Source of the DNA: Caldilineae bacterium
GTDB taxonomy: Bacteria; Chloroflexota; Anaerolineae; JAAEKA01
Direction of reading: 5' to 3'
Length of the DNA: 64,000 nt
Assembly: GCA_020634555.1 (NCBI GenBank)
Contig: JACKBK010000008.1
Location: 1-64,000 of the forward strand
Shown: positions 15,679-24,458 of the stretch, one piece after another
How the letters are laid out: every line of letters begins with the position of its first letter
Position numbering within the stretch: position 1 is the stretch's first letter
Translations under genes and position numbers: made by a program
The notes under the pieces: model-generated
Told to the model about the DNA's origin: nothing
The model's input: only the letters and a program-made list of their open reading frames with translations
Databases searched by the model: none

Positions 15679-15779
15679 CGTAGCCCGCAATCTGACCGAT
15701 TTATGAAAGTTAAGGAAATAACCCGGTAATAGGTAGGCAAGGGCCGCCCGACCGTAAACGGATCGGGCTACAAGGTGAA

Positions 15780-15852
15780 AGGCCCTGCGGGCCTGGGCTT
15801 CGCAGCCCTGAAAGGGCTTCTACCTGGTAGCCGGGAGGTTATAGCTCCCGGC
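15780..15852. repeat. Cluster of three hairpins
   Basis: Three tight hairpins follow one another in the 283-base gap after the URO-D gene. They are AGGCCC/GGGCCT (15780-15794), AGCCCT/AGGGCT (15804-15818) and GCCGGGAG/CTCCCGGC (15830-15852). No T-run follows any of them. They may attenuate transcription between the URO-D and isomerase genes, or be a dispersed repeat. The rest of the gap (15679-15779, 15853-15961) has no gene. Confidence 0.5.
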
Positions 15853-15961
15853 GGGCGTGTCGAGCCGATTACCGACTTAAATTCTTAAGGTTCATCAGCA
15901 TACTTTTGATGGCAGACACCGGTTTCAATCGGTGGAAAACTCCATGAAGTGAGGTTGCCAA

Positions 15962-17485
15962 ATGGCAGAACAACGAAGTTCAAAGCCCCGGGTAGGGCTG
16001 GTTACTTTCACCGACGGCCGCGATTCCTTTTTTGATCTACCGAGGGAGACCTATCTGCGCGAGCGACACCGGGAGCTGGCCGAGTTCCTCAGCGCGCAGG
16101 GCTGTGAGGTCATCGATCCCATGGCCAGTCTGCGGCCGGATCCCGACGACTGGTTCGGTGTGCGGCGCTATGCCGAGGCTGCCTATTGCGCCCAGGTTCT
16201 GCAAAGCGAGGGCGCCGAGTGCATGGTGCTCTGTTCGCATTTCTGGACGCCGCCGATGGTGGTGATCGACCTGGTGCGCGAGGCGAACCTGCCAACGATG
16301 CTTTACACGGTGGACGATCCCACCTTGCCGGGCACCGTCAGCATCAGTGCGGTGGGAGCGAGCTTGCTGGAGTCGGGCGTCAACCAGCACGCTGTGCAGC
16401 ACGAGCGACTGCGCGGCCAGCCGGAGCGGATGCTGGCCTGGATCCGCGGCGCTTCGGCCGTGGCTCGGATGCGCCGCAGCTCAGTGATGCTGTGGGGTGG
16501 CAGCTACGCCCTGCACATGGAACACCTCCAGGACGACATTCCCGCGCTCAAGCGGCTGATGATCCGCGACATCCTCAACGAGGGCGAGTACGCGTTGATC
16601 CGCCGCGCGGAAAGGATCCTTGACAGCGAGCCCGAGCGGGTGCAGCATTTCCTCGACTGGTTGCACGAGAACGGGGCGACCATCATCTACGACGACATCA
16701 GCGCCAGTCCGCGCAACTTTCAGGTGCAGATTGCCTACTACCTGGGCGCGCGCGACCGGCTGCACGAGCTGGAGAACGAGAATATCATCGGCGTCTCCGT
16801 GCGTTGCCAGCCGACCCTCTCGGTCGAGTATGGCATTGTTGGGTGTACCCTGCCCGCTTTTCTGCCGTTCGGCGCCGATGACCTGGGTCCCAAGGCGATC
16901 ATCTCGACGGTCTGCGAAGGTGATGTCAAAGGGCTGATGACCTCCGTGCTTCTGCAACAGATCAAGCCGGAGGTCGGTCCCATTTTTGGCGATCTGAAGT
17001 ATGTTGGCGAGGACTTCTTTGCCATTTCCAACTGCGGGGCAGCGTCGGTCTGGTGGGCCGGCAAGAGCAATGATCCCAGGAAATCGCTGTCCAATGTCAC
17101 CATCCAGGCCAATGTGGACGGGTTCACCGGCGCTGCGGTCGGCTTCATGGGCCAGGCCGGCCCGGTGACCACGGCTCGGCTCGGCCGTGTCAAGGGCAAG
17201 TATGTCATGCATCTGGGCGTCGGCGAGTCGGTGGCGGTGGACGGCGCGGTGCGCGACAAGGTGATGGGCTTCTTTGGCAACATGTGGCCCAACGTCATGG
17301 TGCGGCTGGGCACCGACCCGGACCTGCTCTTCCGCATCGCCGCGTCGAACCATCCGGTGGCCACCGACGGCGACGTGTCGGCGGAGGTCACCTACGCCTG
17401 CCGGCAGATGGGCATTCCCATCGTGCGCCTCGACTCCAACGAGTCGATGCGCGAACATCTGGATGCGCTGGCGTCGATGAACTGA
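15962..17485 (+). CDS. L-fucose/L-arabinose isomerase-family protein
   Basis: This 507-residue protein resembles the fucose/arabinose isomerase superfamily, Mn-dependent aldose-ketose isomerases. The N-terminal half has Rossmann-like alternation (GLVTFTDGRDSFF, ECMVLCSHFWTPPMVVIDLV). In the second half, STVCEGDVKGLMTSVLLQQI carries the acidic metal-binding pair, and IAASNHPVATDG near the C-terminus supplies the conserved histidine. A GAGG sequence at 15951-15954 could be the Shine-Dalgarno site. It would convert an imported aldose to a ketose before phosphorylation by the kinase at 20759. The exact sugar cannot be told. The last 35 bases of the gene are repeated, with changes, 131 bases downstream. 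Confidence 0.85.
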   Translation: MAEQRSSKPRVGLVTFTDGRDSFFDLPRETYLRERHRELAEFLSAQGCEVIDPMASLRPDPDDWFGVRRYAEAAYCAQVLQSEGAECMVLCSHFWTPPMVVIDLVREANLPTMLYTVDDPTLPGTVSISAVGASLLESGVNQHAVQHERLRGQPERMLAWIRGASAVARMRRSSVMLWGGSYALHMEHLQDDIPALKRLMIRDILNEGEYALIRRAERILDSEPERVQHFLDWLHENGATIIYDDISASPRNFQVQIAYYLGARDRLHELENENIIGVSVRCQPTLSVEYGIVGCTLPAFLPFGADDLGPKAIISTVCEGDVKGLMTSVLLQQIKPEVGPIFGDLKYVGEDFFAISNCGAASVWWAGKSNDPRKSLSNVTIQANVDGFTGAAVGFMGQAGPVTTARLGRVKGKYVMHLGVGESVAVDGAVRDKVMGFFGNMWPNVMVRLGTDPDLLFRIAASNHPVATDGDVSAEVTYACRQMGIPIVRLDSNESMREHLDALASMN

Positions 17486-17755
17486 CTGTCGCCTCTGGCT
17501 GCGGCCGGTCTCCCGATGAACGCTCTGGGTTCCTACGTGGCTATCACCTCAGACACCGAAGTGGCACGGTCGGAGACCGCCACAGCGAACACCTCGACGC
17601 TGGCTCGATGAACTGACTGTCACCCCTGGCTGCGGCCGGTCTCCTGACCGAGAGGGCTGACTGGGTTCGAGAGATACGTGGCTATCACCTCAAACACGAA
17701 CGAAGTGGCACGGTCGGAGACCGGCCACAGCAACGGGAGACCGGCCACAGCACTC
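17452..17755 (+). repeat. 131-bp tandem duplication at the isomerase 3' end
   Basis: The segment beginning GCGAACATCTGG (17451) in the isomerase gene recurs as GCGAACACCTCG at 17585. The string ATGAACTGACTGTC is found at 17477 and again 131 bases later. Each unit holds an inverted pair, CTGGCTGCGGCCGGTCTCC and GGTCGGAGACCG-CCACAGC. The second unit has a few indels and a small extra repeat (GGGAGACCGGCCACAGC). The copied piece carries the isomerase's last codons and stop. No independent gene is seen between 17486 and 17781. Confidence 0.8.
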
Positions 17756-17781
17756 AGCGAGCAGACAAGTACCAGGAGACG

Positions 17782-18876
17782 ATGATGCCTCCGACCTACC
17801 GAAACCATCACTGCCGGCTTGCGGCCTATACGTTCCAGGGACAGCGCGTGCTATTCCTCGAGAACGAGTTGCTGCGCGTCGGTGTGTTGCTGGACAAAGG
17901 CGCGGACATCTTCCAGTTTCTCCACAAGCCCAGCGACACCGAGTTCATGCTGCACACGCCGCGCGGTATCCGCCCGCCTGCAATACAGAGCATCGGCTCC
18001 GGCTGGGGCACGTTTCTCGATTACTACGAGGGCGGCTGGCAGGAGATCCTGCCCAACGGCGGCCCGACATGCACCTACAAGGGCGTCGAATTCGGCCAGC
18101 ATGGCGAGGTCTCGACCATCCCGTGGACCTGCACCATCGACGTCGATACGCCGGAGTTGGTGCGCGTGACCCTGTCGGTGCGGCCGTTCCGTACCCCCTA
18201 TTTCCTCCAACGCAGCATGACCCTGCGCCGCGGCGATCCATCGTTGCTGATCGAAGAGACGTTGACCAACGAAGGCGGCGAGCCGATGCAGTTCATGTGG
18301 GGCCACCACCCGGCCTTCGGCGCGCCGTTCCTGGACAGCAGTTGCCGCGTCGATCTTCCCGCCGGCGACCTGACCGTCGCGACCTTCGAAGGCGGCGCCG
18401 GCACGCGGCTGCGCGGTGGAAGCCGGCATCGCTGGCCGCGGGTAGTCGAGTCCGGCGGTGTTTCGCTGGACTTCAGCCGGCCCGACGCGCCGGGCACCGG
18501 CCACGAAGACCTGGGCTACGTCATCGACCTGCCCGAGGGCTGGTACGCGCTGACCAACCAGGCAACGCGGGTCGGTTTCGCGCTGGCCTGGTCGCTGGAC
18601 GCATTCCCTTACCTGTGGGTGTGGCGGCAGTTCAACCAGAGCAGCGGCTATCCGTGGTACGGCCAGGTGTACACGGTGGCGCTGGAACCGTGGTCCAGCT
18701 ACCCATCAGCCGGCCTGCTGGCGGCCATCGACAACGGTTCAGCCGTGACCATCGAACCCGGCGAGACTCGGACGGCCTGGCTGCGGGCCGTTGCGTACAC
18801 AGGGCTGACCGAGGTGACGTACGTTTCGCCCGAAGGCCGGGTGACTGGCGTTCGCGGAGAGGATGTTCGTGGTTAG
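17782..18876 (+). CDS. DUF4432-like protein with aldose epimerase (mutarotase) fold
   Basis: This 364-residue protein reads like the galactose mutarotase-like superfamily, probably the DUF4432 group. FLENELLRVGVLLDKGADI and GWQEILPNGGPTC, then FMWGHHPAFGAPF with paired histidines, are consistent with that fold. A second ATG at 17785 is equally possible; AGGAGA at 17774 serves either. It may interconvert anomers of the imported sugar or of a derived acid. The dehydrogenase gene starts inside its last 14 bases, so translation is coupled. Confidence 0.8.
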   Translation: MMPPTYRNHHCRLAAYTFQGQRVLFLENELLRVGVLLDKGADIFQFLHKPSDTEFMLHTPRGIRPPAIQSIGSGWGTFLDYYEGGWQEILPNGGPTCTYKGVEFGQHGEVSTIPWTCTIDVDTPELVRVTLSVRPFRTPYFLQRSMTLRRGDPSLLIEETLTNEGGEPMQFMWGHHPAFGAPFLDSSCRVDLPAGDLTVATFEGGAGTRLRGGSRHRWPRVVESGGVSLDFSRPDAPGTGHEDLGYVIDLPEGWYALTNQATRVGFALAWSLDAFPYLWVWRQFNQSSGYPWYGQVYTVALEPWSSYPSAGLLAAIDNGSAVTIEPGETRTAWLRAVAYTGLTEVTYVSPEGRVTGVRGEDVRG

Positions 18877-20608
18877 CCGCTGGCAGCGCTACTGGCAGGT
18901 CGTGCATCCCCTGCCGGACCACACGCTGTGGTGGCCCTTCCGCGGCGACGGGCTGGACAGCGTCGGTGTGGACGGCGAACCGGTGACGGGACCTGTGCCG
19001 CGTTGCGGCGATGACGAGATCCTGGTGCGGGTTGATGCGCTGGGCCTGTGCGCCTCCGATGCCAAGATGGTGCGGATGGGCCACGACTATCCGCTCTTCT
19101 TCGACCGCGATTTCGTGGCCGATCCGGCGCGACTGGGCCACGAGGCAGCGCTGACCGTGATGGCGGTGGGCGAGCGGCGGCAGGCCCAGTTCTACCCCGG
19201 ACTGCGGCTGGGCATCCAGCCCGACGTCTTCGTGGACGGCCGGCGCACCATCTTCGGCGTCAACCTGGCCGGCGCGATGACCCAGTATCTGACGCTGGGC
19301 AGCGATGTGCTGGACAGCGATACCGGCAGTTGTGTCTTCCCGGTGCTGGCCGATGTGAGCTATGCCGAGATCGCCGTGCTGGAGCCGTGGGCGTGCGTCG
19401 ATGTGGCCTACAGCGACACGGCGCGGCGGCTGGCGCCCAAGGCCGGCGGCCTGATGTGGATCCGCGGCGAGCCGGGCGACAACGCCTCGTACTTCGTGAG
19501 CCGGCCGCTGGACAGCCGCACCGTGCTGCTGACCGATGTGCCGTCGGACCTGGCGGCGTGGGTGCGTAGCCAGCCCGTCGAAGTCGTTGAGTGCGACTCG
19601 GCGGGTGCGCAGGCTGTGTTGGTAGAACGTTCTAGTGGCGCCGGCGTGGACGACATCGTGCTGCTGGACCCGCGTGACGCGGCTGTGGCAGCGGCGGCGG
19701 TCGATCTGCTGGCCGCGCGCGGCACCCTGAACCTGGTCGGAGGCGACTGGCTGAGCGCAGCGGTTCCGGTGGACATCAGCAAGCTGCACTACCACCACCT
19801 GGCCTTGCTGGGCTGTCCCGGTCCCGACATCGCCGAGGCCTACGGCGGGCAACGCAATCGCAGTGACCTGCGTCCGGGCGGCGTGGTCTGGATCGTGGGT
19901 GCAGGCGGCGCGATGGGACGGATGCACGTCCAGCGGGCGCTGCAACTGCCCGATGGACCGCGTGCCGTGGTCGCAACCAATCGCGGCCAGGCGCGGCTGC
20001 ACCGGCTGGTGGACGATTTCGCCGGTCTGGCACGGCAAGCCGGACGCGATCTGGTCGCCTTCAGCCCGCGCGATGAGCCGGACCGGCTGGCTGCCGAGAT
20101 GGAACGACTGACCGGCGGCGCCGGTTTCGACGACGTGGTGGTAGTAGCGCCGGGCGCGCCGGCCGTAGCTGAGGCGCTGCCTTGGCTGGCCCGCGATGGC
20201 CTGCTGATGGTGTTCGCCGGGACGCCGGCCGGGACGCGGGTTGACCTGCATTTGCAGCGGGCGGCGCAACACGGCGCCCAGTTCACCGGCACCAGCGGCT
20301 CCACCGTGGCCGACCAGTTGCGGGTGCTGGACAAGATCCGCACCGGCGAGCTGGAGGCGGCCCGGACCGTCGCCGCGATCGGTGGTATGCGGGCGATGAA
20401 AGACGGCCTGCGGGCGGTTCTGGAGCACGTCTACCCTGGCAAGGTCATGATCTACCCGCAGTTGCCCGATCTGTCGTTGCTGAGCCTGTCCGAACTGGAA
20501 CGAGCCATTCCGGCGGTTTACAGCCAGCTTGGTCCCGGCCTCGTGTGGACCGCGTCGGCCGAGCAGGCGTTGATCGAGGCGTGCTGGTCGGAGCAGTGGC
20601 GCAGGTGA
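18863..20608 (+). CDS. Zinc-type medium-chain dehydrogenase, SorE-like, with two Rossmann-like halves
   Basis: At 581 residues this is longer than usual medium-chain dehydrogenases (340-420). The N-terminal GroES-like domain shows VDALGLCASDAKM (zinc cysteine) and ARLGHEAALTV (GHE). EPWACVDVAY follows. A first Rossmann-like stretch (residues about 190-330) lacks a clear glycine motif. A second one has VVWIVGAGGAMGRMHVQRAL, a good nucleotide-binding signature similar to L-sorbose-1-phosphate reductase. It probably oxidises or reduces a sugar or sugar phosphate. It overlaps the DUF4432-like gene by 14 bases. The C-terminal codons and stop lie in a repeat arm (20602-20615). Confidence 0.8.
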   Translation: MFVVSRWQRYWQVVHPLPDHTLWWPFRGDGLDSVGVDGEPVTGPVPRCGDDEILVRVDALGLCASDAKMVRMGHDYPLFFDRDFVADPARLGHEAALTVMAVGERRQAQFYPGLRLGIQPDVFVDGRRTIFGVNLAGAMTQYLTLGSDVLDSDTGSCVFPVLADVSYAEIAVLEPWACVDVAYSDTARRLAPKAGGLMWIRGEPGDNASYFVSRPLDSRTVLLTDVPSDLAAWVRSQPVEVVECDSAGAQAVLVERSSGAGVDDIVLLDPRDAAVAAAAVDLLAARGTLNLVGGDWLSAAVPVDISKLHYHHLALLGCPGPDIAEAYGGQRNRSDLRPGGVVWIVGAGGAMGRMHVQRALQLPDGPRAVVATNRGQARLHRLVDDFAGLARQAGRDLVAFSPRDEPDRLAAEMERLTGGAGFDDVVVVAPGAPAVAEALPWLARDGLLMVFAGTPAGTRVDLHLQRAAQHGAQFTGTSGSTVADQLRVLDKIRTGELEAARTVAAIGGMRAMKDGLRAVLEHVYPGKVMIYPQLPDLSLLSLSELERAIPAVYSQLGPGLVWTASAEQALIEACWSEQWRR

Positions 20609-20668
20609 CAGTCACGTTTCGAAGACTCCTGTAGCGAAGCGGAAGGAGCGGACAGTGACTGTCACCTG
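20602..20668. repeat. Inverted repeat with 14-bp arms at the dehydrogenase 3' end
   Basis: CAGGTGACAGTCAC (20602-20615) pairs perfectly with GTGACTGTCACCTG (20655-20668) across about 39 bases. The first arm includes the stop codon. Related GACTGTCACC strings lie at 17484, 17614 and 56845, each at a gene end. Downstream, 20681-20700 carries the GGTCGGAGACCGGCC motif also found in the 17.5 kb repeat. Confidence 0.7.
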
Positions 20669-20758
20669 GAGTACCCCAACCGGCTCGGTCGGAGACCGGC
20701 CGGAGCGGTGGCACGGCCGGAGCGATATGTGGTTATTCTGTAGCAGGAAACAGGAAAA

Positions 20759-22321
20759 ATGTCCCAGACATTTCTGATCGGTGTCGATCTTGGAACCAGC
20801 GTGGTCAAGACCTCCCTGTTTAACACAGAAGGACGGCTGAAGGCCGACGCGACCCGCGCCACGCGGTTGAACCAGCCCGCGCCGGGCAAGGCCGACCAAT
20901 CGGGCGAGGATTTCGTCGTCGCCACGCTGGAGACGGTGCGGGAAGTAGTCGAACGAGCGGGGATTGCGCCGTCATCGGTGGCTGCCATTGCCTTCGACGG
21001 CCAGATGGCCGGCGCGATGGGCATCGACCGCGACTGGAACGCGCTGACCCCCTGGTACCCCTCGGCGCTGGACAACCGCTACCTGCCGTACATCGACGAG
21101 ATGGTTGCGCGGGCAGGCGGCCAGGTGGTGGCGCTCAACGGCTCGCTGCCGTTCATGGCGCCGCGCATGTTGTGGTGGCAGGACAAGCACCCTGACCTGT
21201 ACCGGCGTATCCACAAGGTGCTGATGCTGGCCAACTACGTCGCCGGGCGTCTGGCCGACCTGAGGGCCGACGATGCGTTCATCGACCCGTCCTACCTGAC
21301 CTGGATCGGCGTCAGCGACACGGAGGGCCGGCGGTGGTCGGAGGAACTGGCCGATGTGTGCGGCATACCGCTGGCCAAGCTGCCGCGCATCGTGCCGTCC
21401 ACGGAAGTGATTGGGCGGCTGTCCGCGGAGTCGGCATCAGTGTGCGGCCTGCCCGCCGGTATTCCGCTGGTGGCTGGCGCGGGCGATCAGGTGGCAGGAT
21501 GTCTCGGCGCCGGACTGGTGCGGTCGGGCCAGTTGGTGGAAGTGGCCGGCACCTTCCCCGTGTTAGCAACCTGTCTGGATTCCTACTTCTCGGACACGCG
21601 CTACGGCATGTTGCAGTCGCTGGCCGGCCCGCTGGGCACCGACCACTGGTACCCGATGATGTACATCAGCGGCGGCGGACTGACCCACCGCTGGTACCGG
21701 GACCAGTTTGCTCAGGCAGAGCTGGCGCGGGCGATGGCTGAGAGTGTCACTGCCTACCAGTTGCTGGACGAGCAAGCCGCTCAGGTCCCGCCGGGTGCTG
21801 AGGGCTTGCTGTTCATTCCGCACCTGGTTGGCCGGACCTGTCCCAACGATCCGGAGGTGCGCGGCGCGTGGATCGGGTTTACCTGGATCCACGAACGGCC
21901 GCATTTCTATCGGGCGCTGCTGGAGTCTATGGCCTACGATTTTGCCCAGGCGCTGGACGTGGTACGCGAGTACATCCCCGACGTTCAGTTCGACGAGGTG
22001 CGAGTCATCGGCGGTGGCGCCAAGAGCGACCTTTGGAACCAGATCAAGGCCGATGTGCTCGGCGTGCCCTATGTGCGTCTGCAGCGCGAGGATATCTCGC
22101 CCCTGGGTTGTGCGATCATGGCTGGCTATGCCGTCGGAATCTTCACCGACATGGCTGCGACAGCCAGCCAGTTTGCCAGGACAACCAGCCGAACGGAGCC
22201 GCGGTCGGCCTATCACCATCATTACCGCGATTACGTTGCCGCTTACCGCCAGGCATTTGGCCAGCTTCACGGCCTGTACCAGAACCTCACGCCGTTGAGC
22301 GAGAGGCCGTTTGCAGGTTGA
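20759..22321 (+). CDS. FGGY-family carbohydrate kinase (xylulokinase-like)
   Basis: This 520-residue kinase phosphorylates a sugar with ATP in the cytoplasm. It begins with GVDLGTSVVKTSLFNTEGR, the phosphate-binding loop of FGGY kinases. IAFDGQMAGAMGID, similar to the xylulokinase substrate loop, comes next. VRVIGGGAKSDLWNQIKADV in the second half is the adenosine-binding part, close to xylulokinase. Length is normal. A Shine-Dalgarno-like AGGAAA lies before the ATG. It follows the isomerase and dehydrogenase genes and precedes the transporter genes, so it probably phosphorylates the ketose made by the isomerase; the sugar is not determined. Confidence 0.9.
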   Translation: MSQTFLIGVDLGTSVVKTSLFNTEGRLKADATRATRLNQPAPGKADQSGEDFVVATLETVREVVERAGIAPSSVAAIAFDGQMAGAMGIDRDWNALTPWYPSALDNRYLPYIDEMVARAGGQVVALNGSLPFMAPRMLWWQDKHPDLYRRIHKVLMLANYVAGRLADLRADDAFIDPSYLTWIGVSDTEGRRWSEELADVCGIPLAKLPRIVPSTEVIGRLSAESASVCGLPAGIPLVAGAGDQVAGCLGAGLVRSGQLVEVAGTFPVLATCLDSYFSDTRYGMLQSLAGPLGTDHWYPMMYISGGGLTHRWYRDQFAQAELARAMAESVTAYQLLDEQAAQVPPGAEGLLFIPHLVGRTCPNDPEVRGAWIGFTWIHERPHFYRALLESMAYDFAQALDVVREYIPDVQFDEVRVIGGGAKSDLWNQIKADVLGVPYVRLQREDISPLGCAIMAGYAVGIFTDMAATASQFARTTSRTEPRSAYHHHYRDYVAAYRQAFGQLHGLYQNLTPLSERPFAG

Positions 22322-22437
22322 TGCCTGCAAGAAAGGAGGCGCAAGAAATTCTACCGTCCAACCAACGCATCCATCGGACTGCCGACCTCAAAGCCTTCGG
22401 CAGATTTCACAACCGTTCAACAAGAGAGGAGAGAACC

Positions 22438-24441
22438 GTGAATCTCAAACGCTACCTGCCAGTCGTTGCACTGGTGCTTATCCTGGTGCTGGTGGTTACC
22501 GGCTGTGCTGCGCCGGCTGCTGCGCCGGCCGACACTGGCTCGCAAGCGGCCGCTCCAACGGCCGAACAAGCGGCGCCTGCCGACACTGAGGCCGCCAGCG
22601 AGGGCGACAAGCCGGTCATCGCCGGCGTTGTCTTCCAGAGCGACACCTTCATGCAGACCGTCCAGAATGGCCTGCAGGCCGCGGCCGACGAGGCCGGTGT
22701 CGAGCTGATCCTTGGAAACACCGAGAACGACCTGGCCAAGGAAACCAGCATGATCGACGACTACATCACCCGTGGCGTCGATGCCATCGTGATCACCCCG
22801 ATTTCCGCCGACGGCTCGGTGGCGGCGCTGAAGAAGGCCAAGGAAGCCGGCATTACCATCGTCTGCTTCAACACCTGCGTCAGCGAGGACGGGATCGCCA
22901 GCGCGTTCCTGGTGACCAAGAACGAGGACCTGGGCAGCACCACCGGCGCCGCCGCGGTCAAGTTCATCAACGAAAAGCTGGACGGCAAGGCAGTGATCGG
23001 CCTGCTGAACTGTGACCAGTTCGAGGGCTGCCCGCCGCGCAAGGAAGGCTTCCTGGCGGAAGTGAGTGCGCTGCCGGGCGTCGAAGTGGTCGCGGACCAG
23101 GCCGGCTGGATCGCCGACGATGCGCTGCCGGTGTCCGAGGCGATGCTGGAAGCGAACCCGACCATCAACGTGTTGTGGGCTGCCAACGAGGGCGGCACCG
23201 TGGCGCACGCGCTGGCGGTGCAGTCGTCAGGTCTGGCGGACCAGGTGTTCGTGTTCGGGACCGACATGAACAACCAGATGGCGCAGATGCTGCAAGCCGA
23301 CGACGACATCCTGCAGGGTGTCACCGGCCAGGCGCCCTTCCAGATGGGCTATGACGCGCTGAACACGACCCTGTCCGCGCTGGCCGGCGAGGATGTTTCG
23401 GCGGTGCAGAACACGCCGACCATCTACTTCGGCCGCGGCGACGACGAGATGATCAACCGCTTCGTCGAAACCGAGGGCAACGCCGTGTTCGAAACGTCGG
23501 CTGCCGGTGAAGGCGCGATGGATGAGATGCCGGCCATGAGCGGCGAGGGACTGACCGTCGCCGGCGTCGTCTTCCAGAGTGACACCTTCATGCAGACCGT
23601 CCAGAACGGCATGCAGGCCGCGGCCGACGAGACCGGCGCGGATCTGATCCTTGGCAACACCGAGAACGACCTGGCCAAGGAAACGAGCATGATCGACGAC
23701 TACATCACCCGTGGCGTTGACGCGATCCTGATCACGCCGATCTCGGCCGATGGCTCAGTGGCGGCGCTGAAGAAGGCCAAGGAAGCCGGCATTACGATCA
23801 TCTGCTTCAACACCTGCGTCAGCGAGGACGGCATCGCCGATGCCTTCCTGGTGACCAAGAACGAGGACCTGGGCAGCACCACCGGCGCTGCCGCGGTCAA
23901 GTTCATCAACGAAAATCTGGACGGCAAGGCAGTGATCGGCCTGCTGAACTGTGACCAGTTCGAGGGCTGCCCGCCGCGCAAGGAAGGCTTCCTGGCCGAA
24001 GTGACGGCGCTGCCGGGTGTCGAAGTCGTGGCGGACCAGGCTGGCTGGATCGCCGACGATGCGTTGCCGGTGTCCGAGGCGATGCTGGAAGCGAACCCGA
24101 CTATCAACCTGCTGTGGGCAGCCAACGAAGGCGGCACCGTGGCGCACGCGCTGGCGGTGCAGTCATCGGGTCTGGCGGACCAGGTGTTCGTGTTCGGCAC
24201 GGACATGAACAACCAGATGGCGCAGATGCTGCAGGCCGACGACGACATCCTGCAGGGTGTCACCGGCCAGGCGCCGTACCAGATGGGCTATGACACGTTC
24301 ATGACCATGCTCAAGGTGATGGGCGGCGAGACGGTCGATGCTGTGATCAACACGCCGACGATCTACTTCGGCCGCGGCGACGACGAGATGATCAATCGCT
24401 TCGTCGAGACCGAGGGCAACGCCGTGTTCGAGATCAAATAA
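22438..24441 (+). CDS. Double-headed sugar ABC transporter substrate-binding lipoprotein
   Basis: The protein has 667 residues from the GTG at 22438, about twice the usual length. GAGAGGAGAG lies just upstream, and the longer open frame overlaps the kinase gene. A lipoprotein signal ends at TGC (Cys23), followed by an Ala/Pro/Thr linker. Two periplasmic-binding domains follow, at about residues 59-355 and 372-667. Both begin with AGVVFQSDTFMQTVQNG and share GNTENDLAKETSMIDDYITR, NCDQFEGCPPRKEGFLAEV and FGTDMNNQMAQMLQADDD. They differ at only about a dozen positions, except for an 18-residue block near each end (ALNTTLSALAGEDVSAVQ versus TFMTMLKVMGGETVDAVI). The DNA period is 939 bases. It would deliver sugar to the ATPase/permease pair that follows. 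Confidence 0.93.
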   Translation: MNLKRYLPVVALVLILVLVVTGCAAPAAAPADTGSQAAAPTAEQAAPADTEAASEGDKPVIAGVVFQSDTFMQTVQNGLQAAADEAGVELILGNTENDLAKETSMIDDYITRGVDAIVITPISADGSVAALKKAKEAGITIVCFNTCVSEDGIASAFLVTKNEDLGSTTGAAAVKFINEKLDGKAVIGLLNCDQFEGCPPRKEGFLAEVSALPGVEVVADQAGWIADDALPVSEAMLEANPTINVLWAANEGGTVAHALAVQSSGLADQVFVFGTDMNNQMAQMLQADDDILQGVTGQAPFQMGYDALNTTLSALAGEDVSAVQNTPTIYFGRGDDEMINRFVETEGNAVFETSAAGEGAMDEMPAMSGEGLTVAGVVFQSDTFMQTVQNGMQAAADETGADLILGNTENDLAKETSMIDDYITRGVDAILITPISADGSVAALKKAKEAGITIICFNTCVSEDGIADAFLVTKNEDLGSTTGAAAVKFINENLDGKAVIGLLNCDQFEGCPPRKEGFLAEVTALPGVEVVADQAGWIADDALPVSEAMLEANPTINLLWAANEGGTVAHALAVQSSGLADQVFVFGTDMNNQMAQMLQADDDILQGVTGQAPYQMGYDTFMTMLKVMGGETVDAVINTPTIYFGRGDDEMINRFVETEGNAVFEIK

Positions 24442-24458
24442 CACCCACTTCTCCCTGT

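Noticed and set aside
15780..15852. A known riboswitch in the gap after the URO-D gene
   Set aside because: The three short hairpins are independent stems; no conserved riboswitch core, such as that of cobalamin or TPP, was seen.
17452..17755. Repeats resembling a CRISPR array
   Set aside because: There are only two units of 131 bases, each with inverted repeats, no spacers of equal length and no cas genes.
18632..20428. 598-residue minus-strand frame opposite the dehydrogenase gene
   Set aside because: His/Gln/Arg-rich shadow with no family pattern; the plus strand shows a zinc-dehydrogenase signature.
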